64,000 nt of DNA from an uncultured Clostridia bacterium (GTDB lineage: Bacteria; Bacillota; Clostridia; Oscillospirales; Ruminococcaceae), in the NCBI GenBank assembly GCA_947383835.1, contig CANDEV010000002.1, positions 233,225 to 297,224 on the forward strand, given 5' to 3'. The notes under the pieces were generated by a model. That model was not told the origin of the DNA, ran no database searches, and saw only the letters and a list, made by a program, of their open reading frames with translations. This document shows positions 34,040 to 42,461 of this stretch, piece by piece (position 1 is the stretch's first letter; every line of letters begins with the position of its first letter). The position numbers and the translations under genes were made by a program.

Positions 34040-34669
34040 ATGGAAGAAAATAACAATAATATTGAAATCATAGCGGAAAATGCGGAAGAGACCGAAGCTG
34101 CCGTTGAAGGATCAATTACCCGTAAGGTGTACACAAAACAGCAAAATGCGTTATATACGATCGTTTCAATAGCGTTATTTTTTGTGCTGTATTTTGGGGT
34201 AAAGGGAGTTATGGGCATGGTGAACCGTCCCTATAGAATTTTGGCGTATTCGGAAAATGTCAGCACCGAGCGTATTGCTGAAACTTTTGTAATTGGCGGA
34301 ATTTCCTCAGAGCATGGCTGCGTGTTTGAAAGCGCAAGGCTTAACAAGCATGAAAACGGATATGAATTTACAATGATATTCTCGGGAATAGACGATTTGG
34401 AAAGCTTTGCCGAGGTGGGTATAGCCTTTGAATACGGCGACATTGAGAGCGAGGTGCGTACGGAAATTTACCCATACCGCGAAAATCCCGACCTTGCGGA
34501 GTATGTTTACGCCGATAAGCTTGTGGATATAGATTCCCCCAACCGTGAAATATACCTGTTTGAATATGATGGGAGTATATACGCCAAGTACGCCGAATAT
34601 GGCAGCTTTGTTCCTGCGGAGGTAACAGGACTGTTTTACGGGCAGGAGAAGATATATGCAAATTCTTAA
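34040..34669 (+). CDS. hypothetical single-helix membrane protein
   Basis: 209 residues: an Asn/Glu-rich cytoplasmic N-terminus (1-28), one membrane helix (about 37-57) and an acidic extracytoplasmic domain of 150 residues. No family recognised. AAAGGAG lies 13 bases before ATG 34040. It stands alone between dnaD and miaB, with the miaB promoter starting right after its stop. Confidence 0.65.
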   Translation: MEENNNNIEIIAENAEETEAAVEGSITRKVYTKQQNALYTIVSIALFFVLYFGVKGVMGMVNRPYRILAYSENVSTERIAETFVIGGISSEHGCVFESARLNKHENGYEFTMIFSGIDDLESFAEVGIAFEYGDIESEVRTEIYPYRENPDLAEYVYADKLVDIDSPNREIYLFEYDGSIYAKYAEYGSFVPAEVTGLFYGQEKIYANS

Positions 34670-34692
34670 TATAAAAAAGTATACAAAAAAGG

Positions 34693-34721
34693 TTGCATTT
34701 AAAGGCAAAATATGTTATAAT
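34693..34721 (+). promoter_or_regulatory. promoter of the miaB-mutSL cluster
   Basis: TTGCAT and TATAAT with 17 bp spacing, 57 bp upstream of miaB. Confidence 0.8.
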
Positions 34722-34777
34722 ATAATGATAGGAATTATTCTGTCTTCTAATCTCAATTTTCCAAAAGGAGAACTGTT

Positions 34778-36145
34778 TTGTCCGAGTATATAAATAAAAT
34801 CAAGGAAATTTTTTCCAAAAAGGAAATTCCGCCGCTTTGCTATTTACATAGCTTCGGCTGTCAGCAGAATGTCAGCGACGGCGAAAAAATACTGGGTATG
34901 CTGTGCGGAATGGGTTACGGCGTTACGGAGGATATCTCTGCTGCCGACCTTATTATATATAACACCTGCGCCGTCCGTGAAAACGCTGAATTAAAGGTTT
35001 ACAGTCTTATAGGCAACCTCAAAAGGCTTAAAGAGAACAACCCCGATCTTATTATCGGCATTTGCGGCTGTATGGCGCAGGAGGAAAAAACCGTTGAAAA
35101 TATCAAAAAAAGCTACCGTCATGTGGACTTGATTTTTGGCACGTTCGCCGTAAAAGAGCTGCCGCGGCTTTTGTATGAGGTTCTTTCCGAACGGAAAAGA
35201 GCGGTAGATATTTCCGAATACAGCGGGGAAATTTCCGAAAATATTTCCGCTTACAGGACGGACAGTATAAAGGCAAGCGTACCTATTATGTATGGCTGCA
35301 ACAATTTTTGTTCATACTGTATAGTGCCGTACGTCCGCGGCAGAGAGCGGAGCAGAAAGCCGGAGGCTGTGCTTAATGAAGTAAGAGAGCTTGCATACGC
35401 AGGGTACAAGGAAATAATGCTTTTGGGGCAGAACGTTAATTCCTACGGTAAAAATCTTGATGAGCCGATAAGTTTTGCGGAGCTTCTCCGCGAGATAAAC
35501 AAAATAGAGGGGGATTTTAAGATAAGGTTTATGTCCTCTCACCCCAAGGACGCGACCGGAGAGCTTATAGACGCTATCGCTGAATGTGATAAGGTCTGCA
35601 AGCATATGCACCTGCCGCTCCAGTCCGGCAGCGACCGTATCCTTGCGGCTATGAACAGGAATTACACAGTTGAAAAATACATGAAGATAGTTGATTACGC
35701 AAGAAGCGTAATGCCAGATTTTTCGTTCAGTACTGATATTATTGTGGGTTTCCCAAATGAGACATATGAGGATTTTCGGCAAACTCTTGAAGTTATAAAA
35801 CGGGTAAGATTTGACAATATTTTTTCTTTTATATACTCGAAACGGACGGGTACTAAGGCTGCTGAGATTGATGACAGAACCTCCGGTGAGGACAAAAGCA
35901 GGTGGATGAGGGAACTTCTCAATGTGCAGCGGGATATTACCGATAATGGGTTCAAACGCTTTGTGGGAAGAACTCTTACCGTGCTTTTTGACTCGGAAAG
36001 CAAGACAGAGGGGTATTTTTCTGGGAAAAGCGATGAGTTTATTATTGTCGAAGCAAATGCAGATAAAAATGTTATCGGACAGCGAAAACAAGTAAAAATC
36101 ACTAAAGCCTTTAACTGGGCTTTGCAGGGTGAGATAATCGGTTAG
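34778..36145 (+). CDS. miaB: tRNA-2-methylthio-N6-isopentenyladenosine37 synthase
   Basis: A 455-residue radical-SAM methylthiotransferase acting on i6A37 made by MiaA. The N-terminal UPF0004 domain has cluster cysteines C28, C64 and C98; the radical SAM motif is CNNFCSYC (C174, C178, C181); the C-terminus is a TRAM domain (FVGRTLTVLFDSES onward). The start is TTG 34778 with AAAAGGAG 8 bases upstream. miaA lies at the far end of the same cluster. Confidence 0.97.
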   Translation: MSEYINKIKEIFSKKEIPPLCYLHSFGCQQNVSDGEKILGMLCGMGYGVTEDISAADLIIYNTCAVRENAELKVYSLIGNLKRLKENNPDLIIGICGCMAQEEKTVENIKKSYRHVDLIFGTFAVKELPRLLYEVLSERKRAVDISEYSGEISENISAYRTDSIKASVPIMYGCNNFCSYCIVPYVRGRERSRKPEAVLNEVRELAYAGYKEIMLLGQNVNSYGKNLDEPISFAELLREINKIEGDFKIRFMSSHPKDATGELIDAIAECDKVCKHMHLPLQSGSDRILAAMNRNYTVEKYMKIVDYARSVMPDFSFSTDIIVGFPNETYEDFRQTLEVIKRVRFDNIFSFIYSKRTGTKAAEIDDRTSGEDKSRWMRELLNVQRDITDNGFKRFVGRTLTVLFDSESKTEGYFSGKSDEFIIVEANADKNVIGQRKQVKITKAFNWALQGEIIG

Positions 36146-36172
36146 TGCAAGCTTTTGAAAGGAGTTGATTTT

Positions 36173-36589
36173 ATGACAATTTCGGGAATAAAAGGCGCGG
36201 CGGAATTCTGCAAATATATTTCTCAAAATTCAGGTACGAACGGAGCGACATTTGTGGACGCTCTTGCCGAGGCTGCTGAGGCTGACAAAAGAACAAGCGT
36301 TGGAAAGTCTGATGAAGAAATTCTTGGCGAGGCTCTGTATGAAATATATCGTAACAAGCAGCAGAATGATACCAATGAAGAGGAAGAGAAAAAGGATTTT
36401 TGGGAGTTGAGGACTGAGCGTCAGAAGCTTTTGGACGAGCAATTTGAGAAAATGAGGCTGCAGCGTGAAGCCTTTGAAAAGCTTTCTCAAAAAAGACAGC
36501 AGGCAAGGGAATATTTTTTGGGGGGCGAGGGAGTTCTGTTTCTGCATTCGGCTGCGGCGGACGTTTTCTCGCATATGAGTATGCTTTAA
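36173..36589 (+). CDS. hypothetical protein between miaB and ylbF-like gene
   Basis: 138 residues, hydrophilic, with a mostly helical Glu/Lys/Gln-rich centre (residues 60-118) that should form a coiled coil. No family recognised. AAAGGAG lies 8 bases before ATG 36173. In Bacillus the corresponding interval is empty, so this is a lineage-specific insertion into the miaB-ymcA order. Confidence 0.7.
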   Translation: MTISGIKGAAEFCKYISQNSGTNGATFVDALAEAAEADKRTSVGKSDEEILGEALYEIYRNKQQNDTNEEEEKKDFWELRTERQKLLDEQFEKMRLQREAFEKLSQKRQQAREYFLGGEGVLFLHSAAADVFSHMSML

Positions 36590-36621
36590 TTTAAATTGTA
36601 AATAAAAGGAGATTATTTGAA

Positions 36622-37029
36622 ATGAATGTTATTGACAAGGCAAGAGAATTAGGAAAAATGATCCAGGAGGACGAGCGTTACGCTGTTTACTGCAAGGCTA
36701 AAGAGGCAAACGACAATGACGAAAAGCTCCAGCAGATGATAGGAGAGTTCCAGAACAAGCGTATGGAGCTTAACGTTGAAATGTCCAAGGACGATAGAAG
36801 CGCTGAGAGACTTACGGCTCTCGACAACGACATAAAGAACCTATACGGTGAAATTATGGCGAATGAAAATATGGCTGCCTACAATGAGGCGAAAAATGCC
36901 ATGGACGATATGCTTAATAGGATAAATATGGTAATAACCTATTCGGCAAACGGCGAAGATCCCATGACCTGTCCTACAGAGCAGCAGGGCTGCAGCGGAA
37001 GCTGTTCTACCTGCGGCGGCTGCGGTTAA
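36622..37029 (+). CDS. YlbF/YmcA family protein with Cys-rich tail
   Basis: 135 residues. Residues 1-110 are the helical YlbF/YmcA domain (ELGKMIQEDERYAVYCKAKEAN, NDIKNLYGEIMANENM). The last 19 residues hold five cysteines (117, 124, 128, 131, 134; ending CSGSCSTCGGCG). In Bacillus YlbF, YmcA and YaaT form a complex carrying Fe-S clusters that assists RNase Y processing, biofilm formation and sporulation. Position between miaB and mutS matches ymcA. The tail is a plausible Fe-S or zinc ligand set. Confidence 0.88.
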   Translation: MNVIDKARELGKMIQEDERYAVYCKAKEANDNDEKLQQMIGEFQNKRMELNVEMSKDDRSAERLTALDNDIKNLYGEIMANENMAAYNEAKNAMDDMLNRINMVITYSANGEDPMTCPTEQQGCSGSCSTCGGCG

Positions 37030-37050
37030 TTAAGTAAGAGCATAATAGGC

Positions 37051-37111
37051 AAGAAGCAAGATATATGAACTGTTAATTTTAAGGAACAAGATTTCATGCC
37101 TTTTGCTTCTT
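37051..37111 (+). repeat. inverted repeat in the mutS leader
   Basis: AAGAAGCAA and TTGCTTCTT, 9 bp, with a 43-base AT-rich loop, followed by ATTCTAAT twice in tandem. No T-run suggests terminator function. It may fold or be a relic of an inserted sequence. Confidence 0.45.
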
Positions 37112-37140
37112 AAATTCTAATATTCTAATTGGAGGGAGTT

Positions 37141-37200
37141 ATGACCTGTGTGTATCTGTACGCGCAGGTCAATTGTGGCATATTATGGCTATGCAGATAG
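37141..37200 (+). CDS. putative 19-residue micro-ORF overlapping the mutS start
   Basis: GGAGGGAG (37131-37138) stands 2 bases before ATG 37141, which opens a 19-codon frame, MTCVYLYAQVNCGILWLCR, ending TAG 37198-37200 inside mutS in another frame. mutS has no ribosome site of its own. The same bases fold as an 11-bp hairpin (GACCTGTGTGT with ACGCGCAGGTC, two G-T pairs), so the feature may be an RNA structure, not a peptide. The 2-base spacing is short for efficient initiation. Confidence 0.35.
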   Translation: MTCVYLYAQVNCGILWLCR

Positions 37201-39791
37201 ATTTTAACCGTCTTTCACCTATGATGAAGCAGTATTTTGCAGTTAAAAATAAGTATAAGGGGCATATACTGTTCTTCCGTCTTGGGGATTTTTATGAGAT
37301 GTTTTTTGATGACGCGATTATGGTCTCCCGTGAACTGGAGCTTACGCTTACGGGCAGAGACTGCGGTCTTGAGGAACGCGCGCCCATGTGCGGTATCCCG
37401 TACCACTCCTGTGAATTATACATAAAACGTCTTATAGAAAACGGTCATAAGGTCGCTATCTGCGAACAGCTTACCGACCCAAAGGACGCTAAGGGCGGTA
37501 TTGTTGAACGCGACGTTATAAGGATTGTAACGCCGGGTACTCTTACCGAGAGCAGTCTGCTGGACGAGTCCAAAAACAACTATATATGCTCGGTATATGC
37601 CTGTGAAAGCGAGTGCACGATTTGCTTTGCAGATATTTCAACGGGCGAGGTGCACCTTTTTGATAAAAAGGGTAAGGATATTCAGAATGAGGTAGTAAAC
37701 GAGCTTTCCCGCTTTGAGCCTGTAGAAATTCTTTTTAATGAGAAATTCCTCGACTATAAGGAGGTTTACGAGTTTATACGAAATAAGCTTAACAGCTCCG
37801 TTCAGCTTCTTGAAAGCGAGCATTTTGATGCGGCTGTTAGAAAAGAAACGGTGCTTAAACAGTTTAATGTTTCCGAGCTTTGCGAGATCGGACTTAGTGA
37901 GGATACTCCCGAAGCGTCATGCGTTTGCGGACTTTTTGATTACATAAGCGATACTCAAAAGGCTTTGATAGGCAGATTTACAGAAATAAAGCGGTATAAT
38001 GACAGCTTTTTCATGGAACTTGACTTGACCGCAAGACGTAATCTTGAACTTACTGAAACAATGCGGAGCAAGGAAAAAAAGGGAAGCCTGCTGTGGGTGC
38101 TTGACCACACGGAAACTTCTATGGGCAAGCGTTTGCTTAAAGCCTATATAGAGCAGCCGCTTATAAAGCCCGCAATTATTATAAACCGTCTTGATGCTGT
38201 GGAGCAGCTTTGCAGACAGTCCGTTATCCGCGAGGAGCTTTCCGACGAGCTTTCGGGAATTTACGATATTGAGCGGCTTATGACGAGGGTAATGTACAAG
38301 ACCGCCACTCCGCGTGATTTGAAATCTCTTTCCTTAACTGCGCTGCATCTGCCGAATATAAAAATGCTTTTGGACAATTTCTCCTGCAAGCTTATGGTAG
38401 AGCTTAACAAAAATATCCACACGCTTTCCGAAATTTCCGGACTGATCGAAAATGCCCTTGTGGACGAGCCTCCCGTTTCCGCAAAGGACGGTAGCGTTAT
38501 CCGCGACGGTTTTAACGAGGAGCTTGACCGTTTGCGTAGCATTATCAAAAACGGTAAGGACATTATCAGTGGCATTGAGGAAAAGGAAAAAGAACGTACA
38601 GGAATAAAAAATCTGAAAATAAGCTATAACCGTGTTTTCGGGTACTATATGGAGGTAACAAAGTCCTATCTTAATAAAGTCCCTCCCGAATATATCAGAA
38701 AGCAGACGCTTACCAACTGTGAAAGATTTATTACCGAAGAATTAAAAGTTGCCGAAAATGAGATACTCGGGGCTAATGAAAAGGTGCTTTCGCTGGAGTA
38801 CGACATATTCTGCGAAGTACGGGACTTTGTCGCAACGCAGCTTGTAAAAGTGCAGGAAACGGCCTCCGCAGTAGCGCAGTTGGACGTGCTTTGTTCCTTT
38901 GCGTACACCGCCCTGAAAAACGAGTATACAAAGCCTGAAATTGCCATTGACGGCATAATCGACATAAAGGACGGCAGACACCCTGTTGTTGAACTTATGC
39001 TCACGGACGAAATTTATGTTCCAAACGATACATATCTTGATTTGGGCAGCAACAGAATGTCCATAATTACCGGACCTAATATGTCGGGTAAATCCACATA
39101 TATGCGGCAAACCGCGCTTATTTGTCTTATGGCGCAAATGGGCTGCTTTGTCCCCGCAAAATACGCAAAGCTTTCAATTGTGGATAAAATCTTCACAAGG
39201 GTAGGTGCTTCCGATGACCTTACGGCGGGGCAGTCAACGTTTATGGTGGAGATGAGCGAGGTTGCGGATATTCTTAAAAATGCCACAAAGCAGAGTCTTG
39301 TTATTCTTGACGAAGTGGGACGGGGTACTTCCACATACGACGGAATAAGTATTGCAACTTCCGTTGCGGAATATATCGCAAATTCCCGTGTGCTTGGCTG
39401 CAAGGCTCTTTTTGCCACACACTATCACGAGCTTATAAAGCTTGAGGACGAGCTTGAGGGGGTAAAAAATTACAGCGTTGCGGTAAAAAAGCGGGGAGAG
39501 GACATAAAATTCCTGCGAAAGATAGTCCGAGGCGGCGTTGATGACAGCTACGGAATCGAGGTTGCAAAGCTTGCTGGACTTCCCAATAAGGTTCTGAACC
39601 GTGCAAAGCAGCTTCTTTCGGAAATGGAGCAGGACGATTGCAAAATTGTGAAAAAAAGCGACGACCAAATCTCTTTCGGCACTATCGGTAACGACAGGAT
39701 AATAGACAGGCTTAGGAAAACCAATGTTGACGAGCTTACTGACGAGGACGCTAAGTACTTTTTGAAAGAATTATGTGATATGCTGGAATAG
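37185..39791 (+). CDS. mutS: DNA mismatch repair protein MutS
   Basis: An 868-residue MutS1. The mismatch-binding domain I has HILFFRLGDFYEMFFDDA (the Phe-x-Glu-type motif); the ATPase has Walker A GPNMSGKSTYMRQ, Walker B LVILDEVGRGTSTYDG and the following FATHYHELIKL. Likely starts are ATG 37185 or 37191. Neither has a ribosome site; the strong GGAGGGAG is 46 bases or more upstream, before a micro-ORF and hairpin. mutL follows after one small gene. Confidence 0.97.
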   Translation: MAMQIDFNRLSPMMKQYFAVKNKYKGHILFFRLGDFYEMFFDDAIMVSRELELTLTGRDCGLEERAPMCGIPYHSCELYIKRLIENGHKVAICEQLTDPKDAKGGIVERDVIRIVTPGTLTESSLLDESKNNYICSVYACESECTICFADISTGEVHLFDKKGKDIQNEVVNELSRFEPVEILFNEKFLDYKEVYEFIRNKLNSSVQLLESEHFDAAVRKETVLKQFNVSELCEIGLSEDTPEASCVCGLFDYISDTQKALIGRFTEIKRYNDSFFMELDLTARRNLELTETMRSKEKKGSLLWVLDHTETSMGKRLLKAYIEQPLIKPAIIINRLDAVEQLCRQSVIREELSDELSGIYDIERLMTRVMYKTATPRDLKSLSLTALHLPNIKMLLDNFSCKLMVELNKNIHTLSEISGLIENALVDEPPVSAKDGSVIRDGFNEELDRLRSIIKNGKDIISGIEEKEKERTGIKNLKISYNRVFGYYMEVTKSYLNKVPPEYIRKQTLTNCERFITEELKVAENEILGANEKVLSLEYDIFCEVRDFVATQLVKVQETASAVAQLDVLCSFAYTALKNEYTKPEIAIDGIIDIKDGRHPVVELMLTDEIYVPNDTYLDLGSNRMSIITGPNMSGKSTYMRQTALICLMAQMGCFVPAKYAKLSIVDKIFTRVGASDDLTAGQSTFMVEMSEVADILKNATKQSLVILDEVGRGTSTYDGISIATSVAEYIANSRVLGCKALFATHYHELIKLEDELEGVKNYSVAVKKRGEDIKFLRKIVRGGVDDSYGIEVAKLAGLPNKVLNRAKQLLSEMEQDDCKIVKKSDDQISFGTIGNDRIIDRLRKTNVDELTDEDAKYFLKELCDMLE

Positions 39792-39803
39792 GAGTGGATT
39801 TCC

Positions 39804-40073
39804 ATGGATTGTCCGAAATGCGGCGGAAATATGGAAAAAGGGTGTATAGGACTTATGGGGTCAGGCAGATTTTTGGGTTTTGAACCAAATAACATTATGT
39901 GGTTCTGTGAAGAAACAATTGAACAATATGGAAAATTTCCACAGTCGCTTTTTGTTAAACCCGATTTAAGAATATATAGTAATCAACAGGCAGTAGGCTA
40001 TAGCGGTTATAAAGCATATCGCTGTCCAAAATGCAAGGCAGTCTTGATAATTCCTCATGAAAAGCAAAGATAA
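39804..40073 (+). CDS. small zinc-ribbon protein
   Basis: 89 residues with two CPKC knuckles, at residues 3-6 and 74-77, likely forming one zinc ribbon around a 67-residue insert. It resembles small Firmicutes DUF6487-type proteins; the function is unknown. AGGAG lies 9 bases before ATG 39804. It is inserted between mutS and mutL and is more AT-rich than either. Confidence 0.72.
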   Translation: MDCPKCGGNMEKGCIGLMGSGRFLGFEPNNIMWFCEETIEQYGKFPQSLFVKPDLRIYSNQQAVGYSGYKAYRCPKCKAVLIIPHEKQR

Positions 40074-40092
40074 CATTTGATTGGAGAAATAA

Positions 40093-42063
40093 ATGGCAAG
40101 AGTACAGGTTTTAAGCAAGGAAACAGCGGAGCTTATCGCTGCGGGCGAGGTAATAGAACGTCCAAGCTCCATTGTCAAGGAACTGGTTGAAAATTCCATA
40201 GACAGCGGTGCGACAAGCATTACTGTTGAAATAAAGCATGGCGGCGTAAGCTATCTCCGTGTTACGGACAACGGCTGCGGGATAGAGCATGAGGACGTTC
40301 CCACGGCTTTTCTTCGTCACGCGACCAGTAAAATTCACGACAAGGACGATTTGAACAGCATTATGACCCTCGGCTTTCGCGGGGAGGCGTTGGCTTCAAT
40401 ATGCGCTGTGGCAAAGGTTGATATGCTGACAAAGACTGCGGACAGCGAGTACGGCACTCATTACGCTATAAACGGCGGGGAAGCGGTCGAATATGAGCAA
40501 AGCGGCTGCCCAAACGGCACTACTATTATTATAAGAGATATTTTTTACAACGTCCCTGCACGGCTGAAATTCCTTAAAAAGGACGTTGCGGAGGGCAATG
40601 CAATTGCTTCTATCGTGGATAAAATAGCTCTTTCTCACCCCGAAATCGCCTTTAAGTTTATCCGTGACAACAAGCAGGAATTTATTACTCCGGGGGACGG
40701 TGAGCTGTATTCCTCGATGTACGCGGTCATGGGCAGGCAGTTTGCGGCTTCAATGATCCCTGTTGATTATGAGCTGAACGGTATAAAGCTTGACGGCTTT
40801 ACAGTAAAACCCCTTTTCGGCAGACCCAACCGCACAATGCAGCACTTTTTTATAAACGGTAGATATGTAAAGTCCCTGACCTGTACACGCTCTCTCGAAC
40901 ACGCCTATATGAACAGCATTATGGAGGGTAAGTTTCCGTCCTGCGTTCTGCGGCTGACTATTCCGCCCTCTGTTTTGGACGTGAACGTCCACCCTGCAAA
41001 GATAGAGGTGCGGTTCACCGACGACAGAATAATTGCAGACAGCATTTTCTTTGCGGTAAAAAATGCCATACTTCTTGATACGCAGCCTGCGGAAATTACT
41101 ATAAAACAACCTAAAACAGATTACACCAAGCCGCTCCCCGAAGAGCAGCCTGTGTACACTCAAATGCACATGGAGAATAAACAGCGTGAGGTTGTTTCCG
41201 AGATAACATATCATCATGAGGATATGCCTGTTCAGTACGCCGCGCCTGCGGAGCATATTGCTGTAGTCAGCAAGCCCTTTCAGCAGAAGTCTTTGGCGGA
41301 AACTGTCATTAACGCAGAGCGGTCCGCAGATGCAGATATTGTAAATATACCATATGAAATATCAAAAGAAAATGCTGCCGATGAAGTGCCTATAGAGCAG
41401 CTTGCGCCAGCGGAAAGCGTGGATTTTAAGTATATTTCCGAGTCGTCCTTTGAGAAAAAAACGGAAAAACCCGTTCCCGAACCGCCTAAGGAGATATATT
41501 TCAGGGTAATAGGAGAAGCATTCAAAAATTACATAATAGCCGAGGTTGAGGGTGACATTATTTTTGTGGACAAACACGCCGCTCACGAGCGTATACTGTT
41601 TGAAAAGCTAAGATCGGGCGATCAGAAGCTTGTTTGCCAGCTTTTGCTGCAATCAGAGGAAGTCCTCCTTGATTTTGAGGAATTCAACGCTCTTATGCAG
41701 AATAAGGATTTTGTCAGTGAGCTTGGATTTGAGTTTGAAATATCGGGTGCGTCAAAGGTAAGCGTCCTTGGGATACCGAGTATACTTGACGGCTGCGAGC
41801 CTAAAGACCTTATCATCGAGCTTGCACGGAATATCAGTGAAAACAAAGCCAATCCAATGCCCGAGATACTGGACGATATGTACCACACCTTTGCCTGCAA
41901 GGCGGCGATAAAGGCTAACGATATAACGTCCTTGAAAGAGCTTTCTGAGATAGTCAGGACAATTCTCACCGATGAGAGGATAAGGTACTGTCCCCACGGC
42001 AGACCTGTTATGTTCAAGCTTACAAAACGGGAGCTTGAGAAGCAGTTTAAGAGAATAGTTTAA
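40093..42063 (+). CDS. mutL: DNA mismatch repair endonuclease MutL
   Basis: A 656-residue MutL. The GHKL ATPase has ELVENSIDSGA, DNGCGIEHEDV and TLGFRGEALASI. After a variable linker (about 340-470) the C-terminal domain carries the endonuclease metal motif DKHAAHERILFE (about 491-502), CKAAIK and CPHGRPV, so it should nick DNA, as expected in organisms lacking MutH. GGAG lies 7 bases before the ATG. It is in an operon with mutS and miaA. Confidence 0.97.
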   Translation: MARVQVLSKETAELIAAGEVIERPSSIVKELVENSIDSGATSITVEIKHGGVSYLRVTDNGCGIEHEDVPTAFLRHATSKIHDKDDLNSIMTLGFRGEALASICAVAKVDMLTKTADSEYGTHYAINGGEAVEYEQSGCPNGTTIIIRDIFYNVPARLKFLKKDVAEGNAIASIVDKIALSHPEIAFKFIRDNKQEFITPGDGELYSSMYAVMGRQFAASMIPVDYELNGIKLDGFTVKPLFGRPNRTMQHFFINGRYVKSLTCTRSLEHAYMNSIMEGKFPSCVLRLTIPPSVLDVNVHPAKIEVRFTDDRIIADSIFFAVKNAILLDTQPAEITIKQPKTDYTKPLPEEQPVYTQMHMENKQREVVSEITYHHEDMPVQYAAPAEHIAVVSKPFQQKSLAETVINAERSADADIVNIPYEISKENAADEVPIEQLAPAESVDFKYISESSFEKKTEKPVPEPPKEIYFRVIGEAFKNYIIAEVEGDIIFVDKHAAHERILFEKLRSGDQKLVCQLLLQSEEVLLDFEEFNALMQNKDFVSELGFEFEISGASKVSVLGIPSILDGCEPKDLIIELARNISENKANPMPEILDDMYHTFACKAAIKANDITSLKELSEIVRTILTDERIRYCPHGRPVMFKLTKRELEKQFKRIV

Positions 42064-42080
42064 AAAGGAGAGTATATGGT

Positions 42081-42440
42081 ATGAATTTGGTTAAACAGCC
42101 GACATTTGAAACCTGTGGACAGGCGGTTATAGCTATGCTTTCGGGAAAGGACATTGACACGGTCATAAATGATATGAGAACAAACGGCTCGACAAGCATC
42201 GGGCAGCTTATTGAAATACTTGACCGTTATGGCATAAAACACGCCGAAAGGAATGTCAGAGTGTCAAAGAAAAATCCCGAACCTCACAAGAGGTCGATAT
42301 TGACGGTACACGCCAATGGCGGATATACACACTGGGTACTGCTGTATGACGGTGTATATTACGATCCCGAATTCGGCGTAATAGAGGGGGAATATTCCCA
42401 TGGGAAAATCACTTCCTTTCTTGGAATTTATGATGATTAG
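42081..42440 (+). CDS. C39-like papain-fold protein
   Basis: 119 residues in the pattern of a minimal peptidase C39-like domain: oxyanion Gln6, Cys12 in FETCGQAVIAML, His84 in THWVLLYDG and Asp95 in YYDPEFG. Stand-alone, without a transporter or GG-leader substrate nearby, it may be a cysteine peptidase or an inactive binding protein. AAGGAG lies 10 bases before ATG 42081; a two-codon start-stop (ATG GTA TGA, 42076-42084) overlaps the start. It is located between mutL and miaA. Confidence 0.75.
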   Translation: MNLVKQPTFETCGQAVIAMLSGKDIDTVINDMRTNGSTSIGQLIEILDRYGIKHAERNVRVSKKNPEPHKRSILTVHANGGYTHWVLLYDGVYYDPEFGVIEGEYSHGKITSFLGIYDD

Positions 42441-42461
42441 GTAACCAGCGGAGGTGTTTTG

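Noticed and set aside
35312..36226. Long open frame (about 300 codons) on the minus strand opposite miaB
   Set aside because: It lies wholly over a clear miaB coding sequence, lacks any recognisable domain and has no ribosome site; it is an antisense shadow.
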